A stretch of 64,000 nt of DNA from Cardiocondyla obscurior (Eukaryota > Arthropoda > Insecta > Hymenoptera > Formicidae), in NCBI RefSeq assembly GCF_019399895.1, contig NC_091866.1:3765501-3829500 (forward strand), given 5' to 3'. A program made the position numbers and the translations under genes. The notes below the pieces were generated by a model that was not told the DNA's origin, made no database searches, and was given only the letters and a program-made list of their open reading frames with translations. Shown piece by piece: positions 36,827 to 49,274 of this stretch (position 1 is its first letter; each line of letters opens with the position of its first letter).

Positions 36827-39659
36827 TCTACATATTATTAAATAAAATTTATTATGCAAGATAAATTGAAGATGACTCATATTAAAGCGAGTAAATTGTA
36901 AAATACTCAATTTATACTCTCGAATTCGTGCATTATAAAAAGGCTATAATCGCATAAATCTGAAGATCCTAATTTACATCCGAAAACTCAGTTATTGAAA
37001 TCTTCTCAAAAGTGCTAAATCTCAAATAAGATCTATTGATCAGAGATATTACTTGATATATTAAATTTCGAAATCATGAGTTTGTGACCTTACCCACTTA
37101 AAAACACGTTATTGTAATAAATCTTGATGAATTCACGATTTTGCGAATTGACATCTACTAATAGAACTTTAATAATGGGTTTTAAATAATTTAACGCAAA
37201 ACTTCTCAATTTCTGATGCATCTTAAATATAGAGCAGAATTTAGTAGTCGCCTACGGTACGATTTAGTTTATCTTCGGAAACGAAGCGTATTTCTAAAAG
37301 AAAAAGAACAAAAAAAAAAAAAAATACAGTCTTATCCAGTTCTCTTTTACACTGATATTTCTTTCCCGAACGTCGCTGCCAGAAATAGACGATAAATTTT
37401 ATCGGACCCGTTGTCAGTCTCACACAAAACGGTGCACGACCACTTCACGCTCGTACACAGCGTTTCCCCAGCGATTCAATATTGACGCATCGTCGGTCAC
37501 CCACATTATCGGCTTGGACTCATTCCTTCTCACGTTCTTTAACGCTTCTGAAACAAGCGGTCGCTAATTTCTTTCCTAGAACACTTTGACACGGGTACTA
37601 TTTCCCCTGCTATCAACGTAATTAACGCGTGATTGTTCCTCTTTAACTATTTGTCGTCGCGCATTAGGTACGTTATATTTATAAAATCCGTAACGTTACT
37701 TTCTCGTTAATTATACTGTAAAATATATGGTTTATCGCAAAGTTAGACATACATTTCGCGACTCTTAATTCTCGTAATAACGCGGCAATCTCATTAGTTC
37801 CACCACGTTTTCATAAGTATGAAGTATAGGTATGTGTTTACAGCCGGTACGCCTACTTCGTCCGTTCCCCTGTATCTTTTACCAGGCCTACGCCTATCAG
37901 CATCTGTCGGTGCGTAGACCGGAAACTCGTCGTTTACGTGCCTGTCATCCTCGTCATCGGGCACAAAGACCGCACGAAATAGTTTCAACCCTCCGCGAGT
38001 ATACGAGACAATTCTCACTATCGCATTTTTCTCGAGCCGTTTTCTCCTTCCCTTCTCTCCCCGCACCGTAACGTGAGCCTCTTTGAGCTCGACAATGACG
38101 AAGGAAACCATAATTGGCTCCTCGTAGCTACTCCCTCGACGCGAAAGATACGGAAATTCGATCATTGGCGAGTATATCGGGGTTCTCGATTTCTTCGCGT
38201 TTCTATGGCGTAATTATGCCTCCCAAGTTTGTAGCTTTAGTTTGAACAAACTCTTTCCGCTTTGCTATAATACCCATTTTATTGTACTCCGTGTTGTAAT
38301 TATTTTGAGACATTTTATAAATATTTGTAAAAAAGAAACTATATTACAATAAAATTACTCGTGTATTTTAAATTTATCCAAATTTATTTAAATTTTAATG
38401 TATAATTATTTATTAATCTGTATATTAAAATAATAGCTGGGTTAGAAAAATCCTATGAGCGTTAACGCTTAATTTTAATGGATGACCCTTGCGATTAATA
38501 AAAATTCGTTGGCTGACGTTTGCAGGTTAGAACAGAATTATAATGCGTGCCGGTTTATAATTCATGTAACATTTTGTTACGGATATGCTTTCATCCACCG
38601 CATGCGCATTGTTAATCGTCGAGGAACGCGTGGAGCAGAGTTGGTCGAAAGAAAGATATATTTACAACCTAGATGAATCAAATTAACCCGTTGCCATATA
38701 TCACGCTGCTTGGGAATACGTCGGCATTTGCAATTTAATTCGGAGAATTATCGCGACGTATAGCACGCTGCGTGCTCGCCGAATGTAACATCATCTTGTG
38801 AGCAAAATGCATTATGCAATAGAAACGAAGTAGCGGTAATAGGCTTCTCTCGAAGCGAATGTTAGGGTACTAATAATGATTCACCTCGCATCGCGTGTAA
38901 AAATATTTGTTTAACATAAAATCAATTTTTTATATAATTACACGAAGTAAGTTACGGAATAGAAAATTTACGTACTATATCTACTACACATAACGTCAGT
39001 TATTTTTTTCTCTATAATTAATATTTAATATTTTTTAAATATTAAATTAGAAGTTTAAAACAATTTCAGTTATCGGCGGAAACTTGTCGCGGGGATACGG
39101 GGAAAAAAAAATATTGAAGACGACAGAAGGAAAAAGAAGAGAGAAGTTGATTTCAAATCAAGATAATGCCGGAAGCGAAGGATGCAGTTGGGCATTCGCG
39201 ATGGAAATAAATCAAGCCCGGGTTGGACCACCGGCAGTGTTTTCTCTTCTCTTCTTTTTCTTCTCGCTCTCGCGCATTAATAAAACGCGAATGAGCAGTG
39301 GGGAATAATATGATTGACAGTATTATGGTTAATTGACACCTATCGATCGTTTACGATAATGGGCCTATTAAAAAACAGTGCCCTCGTCGGTTGTTTACGT
39401 CGTGCCGACTACTGCACTCGTGCTCGCGCCTATGAAGATCGCGCCCGACGTCACACTGCCAAATTTGCGAAAAATTCCAACGGCAGTCGCATTTGCGATG
39501 CAAAATAATGCGTTAAAATTCCGCTCTGGACTATCGTCCACGGTTGTAACTCGGCCGACGATCTTTTTCGTTTTCGCTCTTTTTTTTTTAATGGAAGTTA
39601 TGCCACGTCAATGAAAAAAGGGAAATAGAGAATATTCAAATTTCTTAAAGTGTACTCAC
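36827..39659. other. no gene recognised; AT-rich
   Basis: Mostly AT-rich, with an A-run at about 37309-37324. Frames at 37794-38165 on both strands are not recognisable. If the minus-strand transcript inferred from exons at 57 kb and 39.7 kb is real, this is intron or downstream sequence. Confidence 0.35.
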
Positions 39660-39700
39660 CGGTTGATGCGCAGCAGCGGAGTTTTATAGATGCAATAATC
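39660..39700 (-). other. candidate 41-nt microexon (class 2, version A)
   Basis: Read on the minus strand, a T-rich tract ending TTTGTTTGTTGCAG is a strong acceptor, and the exon is followed by the donor GTGAGTAC. The 41-nt exon contains AAACTCCGCTGCTGCG, which closely matches two other candidate exons at 57211-57247 and 56832-56875 (shared ACTCCGCTG). It lies 17 kb downstream of the cluster, as if the third member of a duplicated exon set. The frame DYCIYKTPLLRIN is open, but the exon lengths and phases differ between versions, so coding is doubtful. Splicing is inferred from sequence only. Confidence 0.5.
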
Positions 39701-42174
39701 CTGCAACAAACAAATATAAAAATTAAATTGTAGACAAATTAAAATGTTTACCGTATTAAAAAAAGAAAATTTACGCGTCTTTAATAAGTTTTCTAATTAA
39801 ACAACGGAAATCAAAATTATCTATTATCTAAACAATTAATTCAGACGTATGCATATCGAAGACGATACAATCGAAAGAAGGATATAAGTCTTAAACTATT
39901 CATACGGCATCATTATATTAAATTACTCGCATCAAGCTGACAGAACGAAAATTATACCGCTTGCAATTTTCATGCCGCAGTCGATAAATAATTTATCCCT
40001 CGCTAATTATTTATAAGAAAATTAACAACTACGGAGTACACGAAATAAATGTACTGTTAGACTATTTTTCGAACAGAAAAATGACAAATAAAAATCAAAT
40101 AAATTTATAAAATAATTATACTATTATTAATTTGCAAAAATCGATAAAAAAAAAAATTTTATGACACAGCGTTAATTATATTAAATTGTTCGACAGTTAA
40201 TATATAAATTATCGTTGGAATAAAATCGTATAACCGAGAGATTTAGAAAAAAGTTGCAAACTTACAATTACACTCAAATAACTGATTTCGATTTGAATTC
40301 GTATTCGTTTATCATGGAAAAACCTTTGAATGTATCTTGAGAAAATCGTTTCAAAGTACTGCTTGGCAATTCTTAGGAGGCTTTGCTACTTTTCGAGAGA
40401 GTTTGCGTTTTCATGGTTCGACCAGATAGCATCGATCGAAACTCGACTTGAAAGTCAACGGCGTCTCTAACAATATCACTAAAGATTCGATGACTGTCCA
40501 ATACGTACGTTTTACTAAATATTTTTTTAATGCTTCAGGAATTGGAGCGACTTATTTCGCTATTTTCAGGCAAATATCCTCGCAAAAGATTATGTGAACT
40601 CAATACACTAATCTTATCAAGATAGAGTTACATTTCACAATAGAGTGGCATTAGTAGGGTGACCAAACTTAATCTCCAAAGTCGAAATTATTAATTATAT
40701 GCTATCGTAATTTTTAGGATTTTTTAAATGTCTTCGAAAAGAACGTGATATATTTTGTTACAACCGTATATCGATTTCTAAGTTAGGATTTGGAATACAA
40801 GGTGCGATTAATATTTTATCGATACTTGATATATCTATAATACATTTGCAGATATTAAACTTGTCGTTTATTTACAGATTCCCTAGTTATCAATGTTAAT
40901 CTAATTTTCTAATAATCTAATTTGTTCCTCCTTGTCATCAGTATCTACAAGCTATGTAACTATTTGTATCTTATTTGTTAAACATGCACTCTCTCTCTCT
41001 TTCTCTTTCACTCTCTCTCTCTCGATTTATTTATGTAACACATGCAAAAGTTTGGAAGATGGGCGTTAGCTCTGCAACCAACCTATACAAGTTTCCCAGG
41101 TATTCGAAGCGAACGGGCGAGGTAAAGCGGCATCGACCCGCGGAACACGGTATATAGCGTTGCTCCCGCGCCATTGTGCTGGATTTAGTGTCGTGCGAGT
41201 GTCAGAGATGCTGTACTCGAGAGCGCGGAGGGTAGACGACAGGACAAGAGAAGTAGGAGGAAAGGGATGGCGGGTGGTGACAATGCGATCTCGAGTCCGA
41301 TACGGAATTGCTGGCGGCTTCGGGCGGCCCTCGCGAAATGAGCATAAGATTCTTCGGTTATTTCGCCGAACGCCTCGATATCTCGCTTTTCGGCGCCTCG
41401 AATTGAACGTTCCAAATATCTCCACGGTTCGCTCTGCCCTTCCCCCGCCTCTTCTCGCCAACGTTCAGCTCGCACCTCTTGACCCCACCGCCATGGCCAT
41501 CGTCGTATTTCTCACATTACTTTTCGGAGTCTCCGCCTCCTTCTTCTCTTACCTTTGCTCTCGGCCCCGCTCTCTCGTCCCGGCTCGTTCGTTTCAAACG
41601 TTTCTACACTCGCGCGAAATCGCGTTTAAGTTATTTGGCTTCCTTACTCGGTGAGGATTTATCGCGCGGAACCCTACGCCGCTGCATCGCGTATAGAAAA
41701 TACCGGTCGACTTAAGAGAAGTCGGTTTGGTAACCCCGCGGTAAGCGAGCGCTGCTTAATTTCGTTTGATATTACATTTAATAGGAATATTCCGTATAGT
41801 GCACTGGAAACGGTGCACCTAATATCTCGTGTAAATATAAATTCACGAGGATATTTAACGCGAAATTTCAACGGATTCGGAGCAGCGAATACGATATAGT
41901 AAAATATTTTATTTTTTCCTCCGCGTAATTGTAAGGTTATCTTTAAGAGAACTGGCCTCACACTGAAAGACGTTTATTGTATCCGAAATAATTTCAAACG
42001 ACGCGAGATCTTTATCGAATTTATATATTTTAATATTGAATCAAATTTATTTATTTTAATATTGAATCAAATTTGTATATTTTGATATTGAATTGAACTA
42101 GATTTCTAACAGATTAAACTGTTAATTAATTAATTAATTAATTTTTATTTTTTCTATTAATTAAAGAACTTAAA
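39701..42174. other. no gene recognised; AT-rich then CpG-rich
   Basis: AT-rich to about 40980, then a CT microsatellite (about 40989-41023) and a CpG-rich block (41100-41650). The block carries overlapping frames of over 90 codons on both strands, as expected from stop-poor DNA. Would lie in an intron of the inferred minus-strand transcript. Confidence 0.4.
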
Positions 42175-42290
42175 ATTGATTCTTAAATAAATGGTTCCAA
42201 TTTTTTTCTTTTAATTTACTGGTTCGATTTTATTCTTAAATTAAATAAAATTTGTTTTGGGTTAAAAATTTTTTTTTTTTAATAATTTTT
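42175..42290 (+). repeat. AT-rich dispersed repeat, locus 5 of 6
   Basis: A single unit with TTCTTAAATAAATGGTTCCA, TTTACTGGTTCGATTTTATT, TTAAATAAAATTTG and TTTGGGTTAAAAATTTT, in the same orientation as the others. It is preceded by an ATTAATTAATTAATTAA run. Confidence 0.7.
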
Positions 42291-45011
42291 TTAATAATAA
42301 TTAAATATCAAAGTTTAAATAGTGCAATTTTGACGACAAAAATTGTATTGAAAAAAAAAAAATTTTTTTAATGTAATTTAATTTTATTTAGAACTAAAGT
42401 AAAAACTTCTCGAATCGGCCCGCAATGTCTTTCCATTTTATCCGCAGCGTTAGTCGAGTGATAAACCAAAGTTCGATAAGCAGTCGCCCTCTGACCTGCG
42501 TTTATCGTTCGCCATTCCGTTTCCCCATGAAACCTCTTCGCTTTCTCCCGCGCGCGTTTGCATGCTGCGCTTCCAAACGAGCCCTGGATTTAATGTCGTA
42601 ATTAAAATGCACATGGTAAGCTGCCGCCACGCCGTTGTCCCGCGGCGATGACTAAACGAGGCGAAGGGCGAAAGAGGGAGAAGGGGTCCGAGAATGGAGG
42701 CGGAGATGGGCCACTCGCTGGCGTTTTAAGGGAGGCCCGGGGCGACTCGCTTCTCTCCCTATTCTCTCTCTCTTTCTCTCTTCTCCCGCCCTTCTCCCCT
42801 CGTCCCCCGTCTTTTACTCGCTTTCTCCCTTTCTCCGTCATCTAATACCACTTGCAGAATCACCCCTGAGAAATATTATAATATCGCGTGCTATTTGTCC
42901 CGGCGTAAAGCACGGGAACACTTCCCGGTGAGCCACGCCGGTGTAAACGGTCCCGTTAATGAAAGCGGAATTAAGGTCGCTGTCACGCATCTTTCTCGAG
43001 GCGGCCAGCCGACGTCGCGGTTTAAGGGGGGCCTCCCGTGAAAAATTACACGTGCTCTCGCTCCTTCTTGAATTATGGTAAGCTCCTTCCGGCCGCAATT
43101 TCAAGCTTTCCTACTCGCGGCGAGCTATTCCCTTCGCTCTGCCCTCGTAATCGCGTGTAACTTGGCTGTTGTGTAATTGAAAAACGAGCGCTGCTTACAA
43201 AATAAATTTGGAAATTGTTGTCGCCAAAGGTGGCCACCCAATTTTTCATCGTTAGGTCCCCGGGCCGGAAGTACGGGTCGGCAGTTTATTAGAGCGTGAC
43301 CGTTTTTTAAAGGATTATACTAATTGAGAGAAATGATATTAATTTCTCTTTATAGCTTCTCGAATAGCGCGATATTTTTTCTTTTTTTTTTTATGATATA
43401 TGGAAATGTGAACCTGAATGTATGTTATCAAACGTAGATATTGATCGGTAATGAAACGTTGGATTAGATTTTGCAATCGTGTATTAAACGTCTTACCGCT
43501 TTTAATTTAGAAGATGATCTTCACTAATATGTAAAACATTTATTTTACAAGCTTTAAAGTTTTTACAACAGAAGCACAAACGAAAGCGACTCGAATTTGC
43601 TGCAAAAAGAGCCTTTTAAATGGAAACTGGCTGCACTTGCATCGCGTTAGCATGAAAGCGCCGCGGTTCTTTGTACCGTACTTTATTAGAAAAACGCGAT
43701 AAAACTTTAACGTCCCCACTCTTTCCTTTTCCTTTTTTTTTCATTATTTTTACCTGCGGGCGCGACCGTTGTACCAATTAACGTTTGTACTTACTGGACC
43801 AAATAGCTCTCGCATTATAATACCTCTTATAGAACGGTTATGGGAGAAAAAAAAAAAGTAAATGGATAGCGAAGGGTTGGGACTCTCGCTTTCTCTGTAT
43901 GGTGTCCCTTAAGCCCTTCTTTTAAAGGGAACTAAGTCCGAAAAGCACAGCACGAGGTTTCCTCGTTATTGTCGTCATGGTTTACTAATAAAATTAATAA
44001 TAGATACATAAATTCCCTTCAAAGAAGGGGAGCACTTTTTTTTCCCTCGCATTATCTTTGAAAATAAATTTGTCTTAAAATGTCGCACACATTTTTATAA
44101 TACGTCTACGTACGTATTATAAAATAAATAATTTGCATTCATTATTTTTTTTCAAATTTTATAAAAAGATAGGCTAATGAGAGAATCACGCATTTAAAGT
44201 TGAAATAAATTTGATACAAGCTGCAAATTAATACTGCAATTAAATACTAATGGGATATCGATAATATTTAAAACACATTCAGTAGAATTAAATGCGTATT
44301 CTGTTATCAAAATATCTGAATTTATCATAGCTTAACAAATGCTATTATTAAATACTAATATGACACGGGGGAAATCGAAATCAAAGAAAACGCAAACAAG
44401 ATGGAAATAGTTGAATAGATCATGTTATGTCAACTGCATTAATTAATTATAATTAGATCAATATTCACAAACCATATTAATCTATATATAAGATACGCGT
44501 TTATAAGCCGCGCGAATTTGTTAAAATTAAATTGTTAATAGAAATAACGTAAAGTAGCAAGTAGAAATCGTCCGATGAATTTATTAACAAATTGGTTTCG
44601 TTTCACTCGTGATTTAATCTCTTTTCATCTATGATCTTCGCATTACAGGCATGCCATCTGGCAATTATCTAGAGAGCCTGTGGGGTTTAATTTATATATA
44701 AAAATATACCGTACGATCAACAGCGGGCCAGGACCGGTGACGGCGCTAGGTCCGTAAGCCTCCGTGTACCGTGGCGCGCGCTTGCGACGGCCTCGACGCA
44801 CTCCCGCGTGTGTGAGAGCTGCGGCCTGATACCTTGCGTGTACCGCCGGGCAGCCGGCCGGGCGACCGAGGGTTTGACGGCGTGCCGTGTTACACGCGAC
44901 GCGTCAGACACCGCAACCTTTATCGTATCTCGAATGCGCTTTGTATTGCAAAACGCTGCGAACGCAGCATGCCGAGTATTTGAATTTAGAACTCGCAGAT
45001 TTGTATATACA
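42291..45011. other. no gene recognised
   Basis: Contains a pyrimidine-rich tract at about 42755-42838 whose complement is a Glu/Arg-rich artefact frame, a small inverted repeat (TTTATAATACGT / ACGTATTATAAA near 44093-44122), and AT-rich sections. A GC-rich patch with overlapping frames lies at 44720-44910. Confidence 0.4.
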
Positions 45012-45365
45012 TACAGGGTGTCTCAGCCCATGTGTAAAATCCTCTACAGATAGGTAGGTCTTAGGAGATAAATAAAAATTTTTTTAACATTTTGTAAAAT
45101 TCTCAATTGTTATTGAGAAAAAAATTAATTTGTCTAGCGCAAGAGTGAGAAGGAAGCTGCGGGCAAGTGAGCGCGACAGGCGATTGGCGCCGTCGCCTAT
45201 CGCGCTCACTCACCTATAGCTTCCTTGTCCTCTTGCGCTAGACAAATTAATTTTTTTTTCAATAAGTATTGAAAATTTTTCAAAACGTTAAAGAACTTTT
45301 TTATTTATCTCCCTAAGACTTACCTATCTGTATAGGATTTTACACATGGGCTGAGACACCCTGTA
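45012..45365. mobile_element. palindromic MITE, TA target duplication (copy 4)
   Basis: TA|CAGGGTGTCTCAGCCCATG at the left, CATGGGCTGAGACACCCTG|TA at the right. It differs from copy 1 by small changes, such as CTCTACAG for CTATACAG and loss of one G in CTTAGGGAG. The core hairpin is intact. Confidence 0.92.
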
Positions 45366-47166
45366 TAATAATAATGTCATGTTAATCATATAGGTACCGA
45401 AAATTGCTCTTTTACGACTATTGCGCCGATTTTCCTGGATAGTGCGTTAACATTAATTCAACCTGAGTGAAAGTCGATGTTCGCGGCGGTCTTAATAGCA
45501 AGACCCCTCATTGAAGCGAGCAAGAGTTTATGCGCGCCATTTCGTAATTTCTTCGTTAGCAGTTACCGTCTGCGATACGGAAGTAACTAATTGCGCGAAA
45601 AAGCTATTAGGAACGATCGGCTTGATTTGTTAAATAAATCATTCGAATTTTTCGGTGTTGTAAAAACGTTGCGCGACGCGCGGGTTTTCTTAAAATAAAT
45701 CCCGTTACGCAAGCGAACCTCCTCTGACGGACGGAGACGATGTTTATGACAGGAGAACCGATTATTTTCTACAATTTCGTCTTTCCTACCGTGCGTCTCG
45801 CTACCAGGCTATTACGTGGCCTCTCTCGAACGCTTACGCGGCAATCAGCTGCTTTCTTCCTCCCAGCAAAGTTCTCTCGATACTGATACGGAACGTTATA
45901 TACTACGATAATCGCGCGGAGATAAAATCCACGATAAAACGAGTTCGCAGATCGCCAGATAAAGGCTCATACGGCTGAAATATCAATTATTACAGAAGCG
46001 AAAGGTCAAATCCGGAATATTCTCGTGAATCTTTTTTTTTTTTTTTTTTAATTGATAAACGGAAAAACAAAACTTTTGATTTCTTTACGTTATTACAATC
46101 GCTTATTAATAAAGAGAAGAAAAAAAAATTTGTATTTAAGTTATTCAAGCAACAGCGTATTCTCGGCGTACGTTTTAAATATTTGCGAGGATAGTTTACG
46201 TGCATAAACGTTAATCGATGCACATCGTGGCATTTGCAACAAATGATAAAGATATTATTATGTGCGTTGTTCGTAACTTCAGCTTTGATCTAGCTATTAC
46301 GTCAAAAGTGATAACGCTCATCGCGCTCGTTAAGGGTTAAACCGACCCGAAAATTTCGGGAATAACGATCGAAGTTCCGGCAGCCGCCTCTGCCTTTATC
46401 TCACCGATACACCTTCGAGAATATCTCGCAGCGTCGTGCATCGGTTATGAATCCTGTCTCCCTCCTGGTATTTCGCGCTCGTCATTATTGCTACGTTGGT
46501 GTGTCCTCTACGTGGACTTGCTCGTGCACGTGTGTGCGTCACGGTCGCGTCCCCATCACGTAACGAGTAATCGTAAACTCGGCAGGGATTTCCAGTCACG
46601 TAACGAAAGTCCATTCTGCCTGGTGCATGACGGTGTCGCGTTCACGCGCGAGCGAGCGAAGGGCGAAACGCGTTTCTCTCATCTGGGCGGCGGAGCCCTT
46701 CGCGTTATCCGCGCGGTGAATCTCGGGGAGACGAAGCGAGAGAGGGAGAAGAACCGAGATGAGAGAGCCCATGCGAGAGAGCTCGATCCAGCGCGCGTAA
46801 AACGTGATCGGGTAATACAATAGATGAGAGATCGATTGCGCGCTCCGCTCATCCTTGCCATCTATAAACGAGCCTCTCGTCATCGTCTAGTCTTCCCCTT
46901 CTTTCTTTCTCTCTTTCTCTCCGTTTCGTTCACGGCACGTCTCCTTTCACCTTCTTGAGTTACTACGTGACCTACCCGGGTGTATTCGACTACGTGCATC
47001 CTGTTATGTAAGGAGTTTAAACCGAGTATAAATTTTCTCCAAGTCGATAGTTCACCGTTTGTCCGAAAACTCCTGCTAACGAATCTCTTTCTTAATTTTT
47101 ACTGCCTGAATTAAATCTAGACTCACGTCGTGTATTTAAATTATAATGTAACTATTTTATTTTTTA
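45366..47166. other. no gene recognised
   Basis: CpG-rich DNA around 46480-46800 with frames on both strands. A T run lies at about 46031-46049. Nothing recognisable. Confidence 0.4.
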
Positions 47167-47432
47167 TACAGGGTGTCTCATACCATATGACGCATCCGTG
47201 AGAAATAGGTAGGTCTCCTAAATACTAATCAAAAAGTCTTATACTATTTTGTAAAATTCTCAATTGTTACTGAGAAAATAATTAAAATGTGTAGCGTAAG
47301 AGCGACTAGGAAGCTGCGGGCGAGTGAGCGCGACAGGCGAATTCGTAGGAATGACGCCGTCGTCTGTCGCGCTCACTCACAGGAGACCTACTATTTCTCA
47401 CAGATGCGTCATATGGTATGAGACACCCTGTA
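47167..47432. mobile_element. palindromic MITE, variant TIR (CAGGGTGTCTCATACCATATG)
   Basis: TA-flanked, with the left end CAGGGTGTCTCATACCATAT and right end ATATGGTATGAGACACCCTG. At about 266 bp it is shorter than the main family. The first 12 bases and the core (GTGAGCGCGACAGGCGA ... GTCGTCTGTCGCGCTCACTC) match the main family, but the subterminal sequence (GACGCATC...) is different. A short insertion (TTCGTAGGAATGAC) lies in the loop. Confidence 0.9.
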
Positions 47433-48925
47433 TATTTTTTTTTTACAATTTGTTGATTTTTTTAAATTTAAATTTGATAATTACTTTACTATTATACGAA
47501 TAAATTCATATTTTCTAACATGCTTGTTCTTTTTATTACAAAAATTTTTCGACGCGTCCACTGTTTCGTGATGGAAATATCACGTGAATTGAAAGGGTTG
47601 CGCGAGTCGTGAAAGATCGGTCGATTTAAACGGAAGCCGTTCATCGAACGTATTCACCTCGGACGATTCATCTGGGATGATCACCGACAGTGAGCCCTGT
47701 AAATTCGCCTCGGGGTCGTCCCCGTCAGGGGCCGTACGTTCGAGAATTGAGACGTCGCGACGCATTGTGCAACGCGTTTGCCCAAACAGAGAATAAAAAT
47801 TATTAGGACCGGCGTGTGTGAAGGGAGGAACGAGGGGGAGAAAACGAGGTACACGTCGGGATCGAAAAGAAGGAAAGAAAAGGAAAAGAGAGCGCGGCGC
47901 GTAAGCTTTGTCGGATCGGCCATTGTCCGTGCGCCATAAATTTCCCGACCGTTGGGAAATGCATTTTTCCGCTCTGCACCGGGCTTTCGTGGTGGTACAG
48001 GTAGCCGACGACTAAATCGGTCCAGCAATCGGGGGGGAGGGAGGGAAGGAGGGGAGACAGGCTCTCCTTCCACGGCTCTCTGCACCTTTTATCGCGCGAC
48101 TCGCCCTAAGTTCTCTCTTTCTTTCTCGTGCTATCTTGTATACCCTGCGTGCGTCGGCTTAGCATCCCGCTGTGATCGTAACGGTTCCGAAGTATTAGTC
48201 GCTTCCGGGGGTAATGTCTGGAGCTTATCAGAACCGTCTGCCGTGTATCAAACTCTGCCGGATATAATTGATTCACGATGCACGAGTACTTGTTGATAAA
48301 AATTTATTAATTCTATAAAAGTTTCTATAAACCCTTTTTTTTCCTTTATTTACTTATTAAATTGTTTAATGTTTGATCAAAATTTCTTATCGAGCCGAGG
48401 ATCCTTTTGGGTTATTCAGAAAATACCGTTCGATCCTCTTCGGATGGAGAGATTGTCAGAAATCAATCAAGGTACTCAAGTGCATCGTTGACAAGGCAAC
48501 CGCAATTTTTATCGATATTGTCACGTAGAAGAGAAAGGAGGAAGGTATATGCGGTCGGGGCCGTCAATCTGAGATTTACGCGCAACCGGATGTCGTTTCC
48601 GCCGTCGTTCATTCGAGCTACGGTTTGTTACGACCGTGAGAGGCATCAAACGCCGGCGGATTGCGGGATTTCGCGAAATGCGGGAGCCGAGCGTGTGTAT
48701 TTTTTCGGACTGTCGAATTTATAGGTGCACCGAAATCGAGCGTAGAATTGTGAAATATTTGTGCGGGCTTGACGATAGTGCGCACGAGTCGTCAGTGATC
48801 GATTCTTTTTTTTTTCCCCTTTTTTTACATAGTTTGGTTAGATTTTATTACGACTAGTCATAAATGTACACGCGTTGAATCTTTCGTTGGGTAACGTGCT
48901 TTTTATGAATAAACATTCAGTCATG
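47433..48925. other. no gene recognised
   Basis: A G-rich run at about 48030-48060 and CpG-rich frames on both strands (47680-48300). A short AT-rich segment at 48290-48380. No domain or exon structure is supported. Confidence 0.4.
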
Positions 48926-49274
48926 TACACTGTTAGAAATTTCTTATTGATTTTTAATTAAAATGTAAAGGAAGCATGTGGTTAGGCCCGTAAATAAAAT
49001 GTAATGAACACTGTATATGAGTATTCATTTATTGATGTCTTAAATTTCATAATTTTTATTATAAAATTTAAGAAATCAGTAAATGAATTAATTATGAAAA
49101 TTAAGACATCAGTAAATGAATATTTATATAGTGTTCATTACATTTTTTAATGAAATTTAAGACATCAGTAAATGAATACTCATATACAGTGTTCATTACA
49201 TTTTATTTACGGGCCTAACCACATGCTTCCTTTACATTTTAATTAAAAATCAATAAGAAATTTCTAACAGTGTA
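48926..49274. mobile_element. foldback element, TIR CACTGTTAGAAATTTC
   Basis: The arms begin CACTGTTAGAAATTTCTTAT and end ATAAGAAATTTCTAACAGTG, with TA outside both ends. Complementarity runs about 130 bp inward. The centre holds four copies of an ~27-bp motif (core GACATCAGTAAATGAAT), one inverted, and repeats of GTGTTCATTACATTTT. There is no coding capacity. Confidence 0.85.

Noticed and set aside
41160..41654. 164-codon plus-strand frame
   Set aside because: It does not start with ATG, overlaps long minus-strand frames in GC-rich DNA, and shows no recognisable domain.
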